Source of the DNA: Armatimonadota bacterium
Lineage (GTDB): Bacteria; Armatimonadota; JAAZEB01
Direction of reading: 5' to 3'
NCBI GenBank assembly: GCA_012841485.1
Contig: DUUU01000127.1
Coordinates: forward strand, 1-6,870
Length of the DNA: 6,870 nt
The position numbers and the translations under genes were made by a program. The notes beneath the pieces are model-generated. The model made no database searches and was not told where the DNA came from. It was given only the letters and a program-made list of their open reading frames with translations. Within the stretch, counting starts at the first letter, position 1, and each line of letters begins with the position of its first letter. Shown one piece after another: positions 1 to 6,020 of the stretch.

Positions 1-1532
1 AGCCGGTCGATCCCGGCGGCCTTCGCCTCGCGGCAGAACTTCAGGTCGCTGCGGCCCCACACGTCGGGGGCGCCGGCCAGGCGCGCGAGTTGCGGCTTGC
101 GCTTCATCTTCTCGCGCAGAGTCTTCAGGATGCCATGCTCGCGCGCATATTCGCGGAAGCGCTTGCACATCGCCACATGCCCGCCGCCCGGGATGAAGAT
201 GTAGCGGATCACCCGGGGGTAGGCAAACGTGCCCTTGGTGCCTGCATGCCACGCCGCCGGCGCCAGAAGAGTCTTGCCTCCGACGAGCACGCCTTCCAGA
301 CGCGCGAGGCCATCATCACACGATCGGGGGAGCTCCCAGAGGAGCAGATAGCCCTTCGTGCCATCGGTGAGGCCTACCCACGGCATGTCGAGCATCCCAC
401 TCAGTCGCCACTCGCGGCCCCTCCAGGAGAGGTCATCGGTCGGAATGCCGATGCCGCCATTGTAGGGCGTTGCCAGAACGCGGCCCTCCGGGTCGTCGAG
501 GACGAGCGGATGCAAGACGCGCATCTTGTCCACCGGAGCGGCGGGATCGGCGGGGGCCAGGGTGATGCGCAGCTCGGGCGTGTCGCCAAGGAGGGCGAAG
601 GTGGTGGTGACCGGCACCTCCTGGCCCTTTGTGCGCACGCTGCCGGTGAAGGATGCGGTGCCGGGCGCCTGCTTCCCAGAAACTGGGGTGAGCACTGGTT
701 TTGCATCGCCAGCGACCGGCGGCATCTCGCCCTTTTCATCGCCCAAGACGGCGATGGCGAACGTCTCGGAGTTGGAGTGCTGCCACGACGCGGGGAAGTA
801 AATCTGCGCCTTGCGTCCGTTCGCGTCGTCGGCATCGTTTACGCCGACGGCCAGACGAAACAGGCCTCCGGGGCTTTTCGCTGCGCCCAGGAGACGCGCG
901 GGCATCAGCACCTCCACCGTGTAGCCATCGGCCGTCTCCGCGAAGTCCACCGAGGCATCGCGAACGTCTCCAGACGCGGCCCAGATGTTGGCGCCCCACG
1001 TGCCGAAGCGCACGGCGTACTGCGTCTCATGGATCCAGAACTCGACGCTGTCTTTCTCCCACCACCTCGTCTCATCCGGGGCGCAAGTGACGAAGCGGCG
1101 ATCCTTCACGGCAACCGCCAGGTAGAGCCCGGCCGGGCCCCACGCGGCGCGCAAGCGGGCGCCCGGATCGGCCCCCTCCTTCCCTTCCGGGATGGCGAGC
1201 GGGGTTCCGATGTGGGCCCATTCGGAGAGGTCGCCATCAATCTTGGGGGGAGTGGTCACCTTCGGAAGGAGGATCCGGGTTGCCTGACTCGCGTCGCCGT
1301 CCGGCCCACGCCAGGTGAAACGAGCGCGCTTGTCGAGCACCTGGTAGCGCCCGGCCGGAGGGTCGATCTCCACGCGCAGCGTCGCGTTCTCGAGTATCCA
1401 GGATCCGCCTGCCTGTCTTGTGGCTGGCGCTGACAGCGCGTGGCTGGTGGTTAGGAAGGCAAGTGCGGTAGCCGCGAGCAACTTGAGGATCGTGGAAGGG
1501 ATTCCGCGCCCGGCGTTCAACGGCTTTGGCAT
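1..1532 (-). CDS. Secreted GH101/GH129-like glycoside hydrolase with CBM9-like domain, N-terminal part (3' end beyond window)
   Basis: The frame is open from ATG at 1532 to the left edge: 510 codons with no stop, so the gene is partial. A strong Shine-Dalgarno (AGGAGG, complement of 1539-1544) lies 6 bases before the ATG. Residues 1-35 look like a Sec signal peptide: a polar start, a hydrophobic core at about 16-28 (ILKLLAATALAFL) and a possible cut after ALSA. Residues 45-74 (W-ILENATLRVEIDP, then YQVLDKR and FTW) resemble the first strands of the beta-sandwich in GH101/GH129-like proteins. Residues 95-264 look like a CBM9/DOMON-type carbohydrate-binding fold: PPKIDGDLSEW at 95-105, AAWGPAGLYLAVAVKD, and WEKDSVEFWI at 158-167. 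A second beta-rich section covers about 290-450. From 451 the pattern KRFREYAREHGILKTLREK, then NP/GAP-like residues, matches my memory of the linker into the GH129-like catalytic barrel. The catalytic residues would lie outside the window, so substrate and activity cannot be read. The family call rests on remembered patterns. Confidence 0.6.
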   Translation of the reverse strand, partial: MPKPLNAGRGIPSTILKLLAATALAFLTTSHALSAPATRQAGGSWILENATLRVEIDPPAGRYQVLDKRARFTWRGPDGDASQATRILLPKVTTPPKIDGDLSEWAHIGTPLAIPEGKEGADPGARLRAAWGPAGLYLAVAVKDRRFVTCAPDETRWWEKDSVEFWIHETQYAVRFGTWGANIWAASGDVRDASVDFAETADGYTVEVLMPARLLGAAKSPGGLFRLAVGVNDADDANGRKAQIYFPASWQHSNSETFAIAVLGDEKGEMPPVAGDAKPVLTPVSGKQAPGTASFTGSVRTKGQEVPVTTTFALLGDTPELRITLAPADPAAPVDKMRVLHPLVLDDPEGRVLATPYNGGIGIPTDDLSWRGREWRLSGMLDMPWVGLTDGTKGYLLLWELPRSCDDGLARLEGVLVGGKTLLAPAAWHAGTKGTFAYPRVIRYIFIPGGGHVAMCKRFREYAREHGILKTLREKMKRKPQLARLAGAPDVWGRSDLKFCREAKAAGIDR

Positions 1533-1538
1533 GATGGG

Positions 1539-1544
1539 CCTCCT
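1539..1544 (-). promoter_or_regulatory. Shine-Dalgarno of the secreted hydrolase gene
   Basis: On the minus strand AGGAGG is followed by six bases and ATG at 1532. This consensus site supports that start, as does the signal peptide immediately after it. Confidence 0.8.
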
Positions 1545-1603
1545 ACTCTCCCGAGCCGATCGGATGCGCCTTGCTTGTCGCGGGCGTGACCAGCGCGCGT
1601 GCA

Positions 1604-1663
1604 GGGTGCGAGCACCGCTTTGATGCGATCCATGGCGGCTCGGGCGGGTGCCGAGAGCACGCT
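1604..1663. repeat. Pair of similar short inverted repeats, possible operator sites
   Basis: Two related elements lie in the same orientation. The first is GGGTGCGAGCACC (1604-1616), whose GGTGC and GCACC arms at 1605-1609 and 1612-1616 are a perfect 5-bp dyad. The second is GGGTGCCGAGAGCAC (1646-1660), with GTGC/GCAC arms. Their starts are 42 bases apart, close to four helical turns. This geometry fits a dimeric regulator bound at two sites between divergent genes. In DNA this GC-rich such short dyads also arise by chance, and no regulator gene is in the window. Confidence 0.3.
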
Positions 1664-1861
1664 CGAGCGCCACCTGCCTGGCGGCGCCGCAGGGCCTGGC
1701 CTGACGCCCGGTGATAGAGTACACCACAGCAAGCCCCACCTCCTGCTCCGTTTCCCGCACGCCGAGGGGATGCTTTCTTTCCAGAAGGAGGGCGTGCGCG
1801 CCGCATGGAAGCCAGTTTTAGTGCTTGCCCTCTCTACCCGTTCGAGGCGCAGTTTCGGCAT

Positions 1862-1868
1862 GGAGGAG
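1862..1868 (+). promoter_or_regulatory. Shine-Dalgarno that sets the serine hydrolase start
   Basis: GGAGGAG at 1862-1868 stands three bases before ATG 1872 (five bases when measured from the GGAGG core). An in-frame ATG at 1860 overlaps this site and lacks a ribosome site of its own. Upstream in-frame ATGs, including 1599, also lack a good site. This places the start at 1872. Confidence 0.75.
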
Positions 1869-1871
1869 CAG

Positions 1872-2954
1872 ATGACCGATCGAACCTGTCCGGTACCATC
1901 TGGCGGCCCGGCTTCACTGCGGCAGGTTGAAGAAGCGGTCCGGCGCGAGTTTGACGCGGGGCTGTTCACCGGCGCGGTGGTGTTGCTTGGCGACCGCGAG
2001 CGCATCCTCTACCACGAGGCGTTTGGCCTGGCCCAGGTGGAGCCGGAGCCCGTGGCGATGCGCCGCGATTCGCTCTTCGACGTGGCGAGCGTTACCAAAG
2101 TCGTGGCTACAGCGACGGCGTGCGCGATCTGCGTGGATGAAGGCCGCCTGGATCCCGACGCACCGATGACCGAGTATCTTCCTGCCCACCGCGCCCAAGG
2201 CGCCAAGAAGATCACGCTGCGCCACCTGGCGTCGCACACCTCGGGATTTCGCGCCGCGCCCCAGATCGGCCGCCGGGCGAGTGGCGACGCCTTCTTCCAG
2301 GCGCTCCTTGAGGAGTCTCCCACCAGCGAGCCGGGCGCGCGCCACGAGTATGCGTGCTACAACGCCATCCTCCTCGGGACTATCGTGGAGCGCGTCACCG
2401 GAATGCCCTTCGGCGAGTTCTGCACCCGGCGAATCTTCCGGCCACTTGGGATGAGCGAGAGCGTCTTCAACCTGGTGCCCCCGTCCGAGCGCGTGGTCGG
2501 CGGCCCGCGCGGCGTTCCCCTGGGGATCTCCCACAATTTCGACAGCCGAATGGCAGGCCGCGCCATCGGCAACGCCGGGCTCTTCACCACGGCGGCCGAT
2601 TTGACCCGGTTCGCGCGCATGATGCTTGGCGGCGGGGAGCTGGGCGACACCCGGATCCTCTCGGAGCGCGTGATCGACGACGTCACCCAGCCGTGGACCG
2701 GGCCGGGCTTCCCAGAGTGGGGCTTCCTCTGGTGCCTCAACCAGCGTGCCGAGCACCGCCCGTCGCGGCTCTCGCCGCGCGCTTATGGGCATGGGGGCTT
2801 TACCGGGCAGTCGCTCTGGATCGACCCGGAGCAGGGGCTCTTTCTCCTTGTCCTCACGAATCGGATCCACCCGGAGTACGGCACGGGCTGCAAGCCGGAA
2901 CAGGACCGCGCCCGTGCGCGCATCGCCGACGCTCTCCTGGAGGTGTTCGCGTAG
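1872..2954 (+). CDS. Serine hydrolase, beta-lactamase family (class C/S12-like esterase or peptidase)
   Basis: The gene encodes 360 residues from ATG 1872 to TAG 2952-2954. The penicillin-binding fold motifs appear in order. S73-V-T-K76 sits within DVASVTKVVATATA and supplies the nucleophile serine and lysine. Y160-A-C162 occupies the second motif (YxN) within YACYNAILLGTIVERVTG. H307-G-G309 replaces KTG, followed by FTGQSLWIDPE. Also typical are LRHLASHTSGF at 117-126, IFRPLGM at 188-194 and NAGLFTTAADLTRFARMML at 234-252. The total length is normal for a single-domain S12 protein. No signal peptide or membrane segment follows the chosen start, so it is probably cytoplasmic, whereas many relatives are exported. 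The third residue of the YxN motif is Cys instead of Asn. Family members include esterases, D-aminopeptidases, carboxypeptidases and beta-lactamases; the substrate cannot be told and antibiotic resistance should not be assumed. It runs towards selD with a 16-base gap and is not part of the selenium operon. Confidence 0.9.
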   Translation: MTDRTCPVPSGGPASLRQVEEAVRREFDAGLFTGAVVLLGDRERILYHEAFGLAQVEPEPVAMRRDSLFDVASVTKVVATATACAICVDEGRLDPDAPMTEYLPAHRAQGAKKITLRHLASHTSGFRAAPQIGRRASGDAFFQALLEESPTSEPGARHEYACYNAILLGTIVERVTGMPFGEFCTRRIFRPLGMSESVFNLVPPSERVVGGPRGVPLGISHNFDSRMAGRAIGNAGLFTTAADLTRFARMMLGGGELGDTRILSERVIDDVTQPWTGPGFPEWGFLWCLNQRAEHRPSRLSPRAYGHGGFTGQSLWIDPEQGLFLLVLTNRIHPEYGTGCKPEQDRARARIADALLEVFA

Positions 2955-2967
2955 CGTCGGGAGACGC
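2954..2967. terminator. Small hairpin in the convergent gap, weak terminator candidate
   Basis: GCGTC (2954-2958) and GACGC (2963-2967) form a 5-bp stem around GGGA, a GNRA-type tetraloop when read on the plus strand. It begins at the last base of the serine hydrolase stop codon and ends three bases before the selD stop codon, so it could serve both converging transcripts. There is no T-run on either side, and the stem is short, so intrinsic termination would be weak. Confidence 0.3.
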
Positions 2968-2970
2968 GGC

Positions 2971-4017
2971 TCACTCCACCGTGACGCCGGTGCCTTCGGT
3001 CACTTCGCCGACGCGGCGGAAGAAGTGGCCGGCCTCGGCGAAGCGCGCTTCTAGCAATTCGGCCTTCTCGGGGGGAATGGCGGCGAGGAGGCCACCGGAA
3101 GTCTCCGGGGTGAAGAGGAGCTGGCGCATCTCCTCAGGGATGCGGTCCGCGAACGTGACGTGGGAGGCATACGCCTTCTCGTTGCGGCAGGTGCCCCCGG
3201 GGAAGAGCCACTCTTCCGCGTAGCGGCGCGCCCCCTCCAGGAAGGGGAGCCGGTCGAACTCGAAGCGCAGGCGCGCCCCACTCCGCTCGGCCATCTCCCA
3301 GGCGTGGCCCAGCAGCGAGAACCCGGTGATATCCGTGGCGGCATGCGCGCCGGCCTCCCGGATGAGCCGCGACGCCTCGCGGTTCAGCCTCTTCATGGAA
3401 TCGACTGCTGGGCCAACGTGCTCCGGGTCGGCCACGCCAGCTTTGAGCACTGTTGTGATCATCCCCACGCCCAGCGGCTTCGTCAGCACGAGTGCGTCTC
3501 CCGGGCGCGCCCCGCCTTTGGTGAGGACGCGGTCGGGGTGAACGGTGCCCATGACGGCTAGGCCGTACTTCGGCTCGTCGTCATCGACCGTGTGCCCGCC
3601 GGCCAGCACGCCACCCGCCTCGAGCACCTTCTCGGCGCCTCCGCGCAGGATCTCGGCGGCGATCTCCTCCGGAAGCGTACCCGGCAGGCAGCAGACGTTG
3701 AGCGCCAGCACGACCTCTCCACCCATGGCGTAGACGTCGCTCATCGCGTTGGCCGCGGCGATCGCGCCGTAGTCGTGCGGGTCATCGACGATTGGCGTGA
3801 AGAAATCGACCGTCTGAATGATGGCGAGATCGTCGGTGATCCGATAGACCGCGGCGTCGTCGGTCACCTCCAGGCCAACCTGCAGCGCCGGGAAGCGCTC
3901 GGCCGGGAACAGGGCTTGCAGCGGGCGCAGCACGTGCGCCAGGGCCTCTGGGCCTGCTTTCGCGGCACAACCGGCCGCCCGGCTCATCGATGTCAGGCGA
4001 ATCTCTTCTCGCGTCAT
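2971..4017 (-). CDS. selD: Selenide, water dikinase (selenophosphate synthetase), Cys form
   Basis: SelD converts selenide, ATP and water to selenophosphate, AMP and phosphate, the activated selenium donor for selenocysteine, selenouridine and the selenium cofactor. The 348-residue product has the normal length. LTSMSRAAGCAAKAGPEAL carries Cys17 and Lys20 at the same numbers as the essential pair in E. coli SelD; the active-site position is Cys (not selenocysteine), and the second E. coli cysteine, 19, is Ala here. Other family marks are TDDAAVY at 52-58, VDFFTPIVDDPHDYGAIAAANAMSD in two adjoining blocks at 70-94, AMGG at 97-100, AGGHTVDD at 139-146, and ATDITGFSLLGH at 227-238. The acidic residues D54, D94 and D229 probably match the E. 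coli metal-binding aspartates 51, 91 and 227. The ATG at 4017 overlaps the yedF stop (ATGA), with GGTGAGG two bases upstream, so translation is probably coupled. It is the last gene of the operon. Confidence 0.97.
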   Translation of the reverse strand: MTREEIRLTSMSRAAGCAAKAGPEALAHVLRPLQALFPAERFPALQVGLEVTDDAAVYRITDDLAIIQTVDFFTPIVDDPHDYGAIAAANAMSDVYAMGGEVVLALNVCCLPGTLPEEIAAEILRGGAEKVLEAGGVLAGGHTVDDDEPKYGLAVMGTVHPDRVLTKGGARPGDALVLTKPLGVGMITTVLKAGVADPEHVGPAVDSMKRLNREASRLIREAGAHAATDITGFSLLGHAWEMAERSGARLRFEFDRLPFLEGARRYAEEWLFPGGTCRNEKAYASHVTFADRIPEEMRQLLFTPETSGGLLAAIPPEKAELLEARFAEAGHFFRRVGEVTEGTGVTVE

Positions 4018-4607
4018 AGCCTCACCGCTTTGCCGGCGCCCATCAGCGCCTCGGCAATCGCGTACATATTCGTGATTTCGCCAACGGCGAGTTTCTCCTT
4101 CAGCCCGTAGAACTCCAGGCAGGTGCCGCAGGCGAGGAGGGTGACCCCGCGCTCGGACAGGGCGCGCAGGTCGTCCAGCACCGGCGAGCCCTCGACGGCG
4201 AGCTTCACCCCGCTATTGAGGAAGAAAATCCTCTCTGGAAGCGGCTCCGCCTCGCACAGCGCGTGAAAGAAGGATCGGGCAAGGATTCGCCCCAGCTCGT
4301 CATCGCCGCGGCCGATGCATTCGCTGGCGACCAGGAGGACCAGCGGGTCTCCCGCCGATGGTGCGGCTTCGGGCGTGGATACGGGCTCTGGCGCGGCGCC
4401 TTCCTTGTAAATCTGGAGATAGATGCCGTCGTCGCGCGTGCTTGTTTCCACGCGATACCCGGCCCGCTCGGCCATGCGCGTCACGTTCTGCCGGGCGATC
4501 TCGTCATCCAGGATCACGGTGACGGCTTCGCTCTCGCGCAAGGCGTTGCGCGTTGCTATCACCGGTTGCGGGCACGGCAACCCGCGCGCGTCGACTACCT
4601 TTGCCAT
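4014..4607 (-). CDS. yedF: Selenium metabolism protein YedF (TusA domain fused to DsrE-like domain)
   Basis: The gene encodes 197 residues. Residues 1-70 are a TusA/SirA-like sulfurtransferase domain: VVDARGLPCPQPVIAT with the C12-P-x-P motif, then the DDEIARQNVTRMAERAGY helix. A Pro/Ala-rich linker (about 71-87) leads to a DsrE-like domain at about 88-197 with LLVASECIGRGDDELG, FFLNSGVKLAVEGS, and the signature C160-G-T-C163 in LLACGTCLEFYGL, then VGEITNMY. This architecture is the selenium-associated YedF family, which travels with selD and is thought to carry sulfur or selenium as a Cys-bound species; its exact reaction is not established. Two adjacent ATGs exist, at 4610 and 4607. GAGGAGG (complement of 4613-4619) is five bases from 4607 but two from 4610, so 4607 is preferred. 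An upstream in-frame ATG at 4643 would begin within the hairpin region and is unlikely. The stop TGA overlaps the selD start. Cys97 is an extra cysteine at the start of the C-terminal domain. Confidence 0.93.
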   Translation of the reverse strand: MAKVVDARGLPCPQPVIATRNALRESEAVTVILDDEIARQNVTRMAERAGYRVETSTRDDGIYLQIYKEGAAPEPVSTPEAAPSAGDPLVLLVASECIGRGDDELGRILARSFFHALCEAEPLPERIFFLNSGVKLAVEGSPVLDDLRALSERGVTLLACGTCLEFYGLKEKLAVGEITNMYAIAEALMGAGKAVRL

Positions 4608-4623
4608 CATTGCCTCCTCTCGT

Positions 4624-4640
4624 GCCGCGCCAGGCGCGGC
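4624..4640 (-). other. Perfect 7-bp hairpin in the only gap of the selenium operon
   Basis: GCCGCGC (4624-4630), loop CAG and GCGCGGC (4634-4640) make a perfect stem-loop between the DUF3343 stop (TAA, 4651-4653) and the yedF ribosome site (4613-4619). No T-run follows on the minus strand, so it is not a normal intrinsic terminator. It may mark RNA processing, 3' end protection or tuning of expression between the first two and last two genes. GC content makes chance formation possible. Confidence 0.4.
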
Positions 4641-4650
4641 CACTCCGAGA

Positions 4651-4878
4651 TTAGAGATCGTGCGCGGTCACTTCATCTAGGCCGGCGGCGCGCAGCACCT
4701 GCAGCGCCGCGGCAGAATCGGCGCGGGCCACGCGCAGGCAGAGGCCGCAATCCGAGCGGATCTGGCGCGGCACCGGGATCAGCTTGCACGCGATCCCGGC
4801 CTCCTGAAGGAGCTGCTCGGCACGCAGCGCGCGCTGGGTGGAGCCCACCAGGAGAAGGGTGTAGGCCCCCGCGTTCAC
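4651..4878 (-). CDS. DUF3343 family putative Se/S carrier protein
   Basis: This small protein of 75 residues starts at GTG 4878, with GGAGG (complement of 4886-4890) seven bases upstream. Its start overlaps the desulfurase stop in a GTGA junction, so the two are probably translationally coupled. It matches the DUF3343 family (named as putative Se/S carrier-like): LLVGSTQRALRAEQLLQEAG at 9-28, CKLIPVPRQI at 31-40, and SDCGLCLRV at 42-50. The family core in memory is an invariant CG after I-P-V-P-R; here a second cysteine gives C44-G-L-C47, and there is also Cys31. The length is usual for the family. Family members cluster with selD, yedF and class V aminotransferases. The role proposed is to hold or pass sulfur or selenium on cysteine between the desulfurase and YedF/SelD; this is inference, since no reaction is visible in the sequence. 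There is no signal peptide, so the protein is cytoplasmic. Confidence 0.88.
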   Translation of the reverse strand: MNAGAYTLLLVGSTQRALRAEQLLQEAGIACKLIPVPRQIRSDCGLCLRVARADSAAALQVLRAAGLDEVTAHDL

Positions 4879-6020
4879 CGCGCCACCTCCACCACGGCGG
4901 CCACCGCGGTGGCGACCTCCTCGGGCGTGTTGAAGGCGCCCAGGCTGAACCGGATCGTGCCTTGCGGGAAGGTGCCGAGCGTCCGGTGCGCCGCCGGAGC
5001 GCAGTGCAGCCCGGCCCGGCAGAGGATGCCGAAGTTCTCATCGAGGCGCACGCTCACCTCCGCGGGGTCTTTGCCGGCAATCGTGAAAGAGAGAGTGGCC
5101 GTCTGCCGCTCCGCGTCGCGCGTGCCGTAGAGTGTCACTCCTGGAATCGCCGAAAGCCCCTCGATCAGCTGCCGGGTGAGGGCGACCTCGTGCGTGCGGA
5201 TCCTCTCCACGCCGCGTCCAAGCACCCAGCGAACGCCGGCGTCCAGTCCGGCCACGCCCACCGCGTTGGGCGTGCCGCTCTCGTAGCGGTCGGGCAGGAA
5301 CTCCGGCTGTTCCTCATGCTCCGAGTGGCTGCCGGTGCCGCCCCGGATGAGCGGCTGGAGCTGCGATGGGTCCACGCGCTCGCCCAGGAGCAGCCCGCCG
5401 GTGCCGGTGGGTCCATAGAGCGACTTGTGCCCGGTGAAAGCGAGCAGGTCGATGCCATCGGCGGTGACGTCGATGGGGCAGGCGCCGGCGCTCTGAGCAG
5501 CATCGACCAGGAGTAGCGCACCGTGTTCGCGAGCGAGCTGGCCGGCCTCGGCGACGGGCAGGAGCGTGCCCGTGACGTTGGATGCGTGGGTGAGCGCGAT
5601 CAGCCGCGTCCGGGGAGAGATCGCGAACTCCAGCCGGTTGGGATCGAGCACGCCCTCGCGCGAGCAGGGCACCACGGTCACCTCCACCCCGTTCTTCTGC
5701 AGGGCGCGGAGCGGGCGCATCATGGAGTTGTGCTCCACGCTGCTGGTGACCACGTGGTCCCCGGGGCGCAGCAGCCCGGTCAGTGACAGGTTTAGCGCCT
5801 CCGTGGCGTTGGTTGCGAAGACGACGCGCAGCGGGTCATCGAAGTGGAAGAGCTGGGCCACCGCTTCGCGCGCGGAAAAGAGGGCGCGCGCGGCCGCAAT
5901 CGCCAGGCGATGCCCCGAGCGCCCCGGGCTGGCGCCCACCTCCTCGAGGTAGCGCGCCATTGCCGCGGCGATGCCCGGTGGCTTCGGCCACGACGTCGCG
6001 GCGTTATCGAAGTAGATCAT
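4875..6020 (-). CDS. Cysteine desulfurase-like class V aminotransferase, selenium operon type
   Basis: This PLP enzyme of 381 residues has the fold of NifS/SufS-type desulfurases and would form a Cys-bound persulfide or perselenide from cysteine or selenocysteine. The N-terminus MIYFDNAATSWPKP is the classic start. Visible sites are TNATEALN at 70-77 for cofactor phosphate binding, SSVEH96 for ring stacking, LVD173AAQS for the pyridine nitrogen, and TGHK199S for the Schiff-base lysine. RYESGTPN at 245-252 is also typical. The catalytic Cys340 lies in CRAGLHCAPAAHRTLGT, the form of the subfamily linked to selenium gene clusters, rather than the SufS-type RTGHHCAQP. The ATG at 6020 gives the conserved start. 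The ribosome site is weak (AGGGTG-like, about 8 bases away), and in-frame starts further up (about 6058, or up to 6260) only add non-conserved sequence. It is the first gene of the operon. Whether it prefers cysteine or selenocysteine cannot be read from sequence, so no gene symbol is given. Confidence 0.93.
   Translation of the reverse strand: MIYFDNAATSWPKPPGIAAAMARYLEEVGASPGRSGHRLAIAAARALFSAREAVAQLFHFDDPLRVVFATNATEALNLSLTGLLRPGDHVVTSSVEHNSMMRPLRALQKNGVEVTVVPCSREGVLDPNRLEFAISPRTRLIALTHASNVTGTLLPVAEAGQLAREHGALLLVDAAQSAGACPIDVTADGIDLLAFTGHKSLYGPTGTGGLLLGERVDPSQLQPLIRGGTGSHSEHEEQPEFLPDRYESGTPNAVGVAGLDAGVRWVLGRGVERIRTHEVALTRQLIEGLSAIPGVTLYGTRDAERQTATLSFTIAGKDPAEVSVRLDENFGILCRAGLHCAPAAHRTLGTFPQGTIRFSLGAFNTPEEVATAVAAVVEVAR

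Larger units (their letters stand above)
1533..1871. other. Divergent intergenic region between secreted hydrolase and serine hydrolase
   Basis: About 340 bases separate two divergent starts, so promoters for both genes should lie here. No clear -35/-10 pair was found on either strand; the least GC-rich part is about 1811-1860, just before the serine hydrolase. An open plus-strand frame runs through from 1599 into the serine hydrolase. Its translation shows no domain or signal peptide, and a good ribosome site exists only at 1862-1868, so I treat this stretch as non-coding. It contains two similar inverted repeats, at 1604-1620 and 1646-1663. Confidence 0.6.

Noticed and set aside
90..1433. 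Plus-strand open frame of 447 codons
   Set aside because: It is antisense to the secreted hydrolase, whose frame has a signal peptide, consensus ribosome site and recognisable domains. The plus frame's protein is Arg/Gly/Ala-rich without motifs, typical of GC-rich shadow frames.
1599..1871. N-terminal extension of the serine hydrolase (91 residues)
   Set aside because: There is no ribosome site at the upstream starts, no signal peptide or domain in the extension, and a strong ribosome site sits before ATG 1872.
1914..2870. Minus-strand open frame of 318 codons inside the serine hydrolase
   Set aside because: The plus frame carries the SxxK, tyrosine and HGG motifs; the minus frame has none and only reflects GC codon bias.
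1872..2954. Antibiotic-resistance beta-lactamase
   Set aside because: The fold is the beta-lactamase family, but HGG replaces KTG, there is no signal peptide, and most such relatives are esterases or peptidases.
2354..3223. Plus-strand open frame of 289 codons running past the serine hydrolase stop into selD
   Set aside because: It is an out-of-frame shadow of the serine hydrolase and antisense to the selD end, with Arg/Pro-rich sequence and no motifs.
3988..4017. Selenocysteine in SelD itself
   Set aside because: The active-site position is an ordinary Cys17 codon and there is no in-frame TGA in the region, so no selenocysteine insertion is needed.
4263..5516. Plus-strand open frame of 417 codons across yedF, DUF3343 and the desulfurase
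   Set aside because: It is antisense to three recognised genes, spans their boundaries, and its translation is compositionally biased with no domain.
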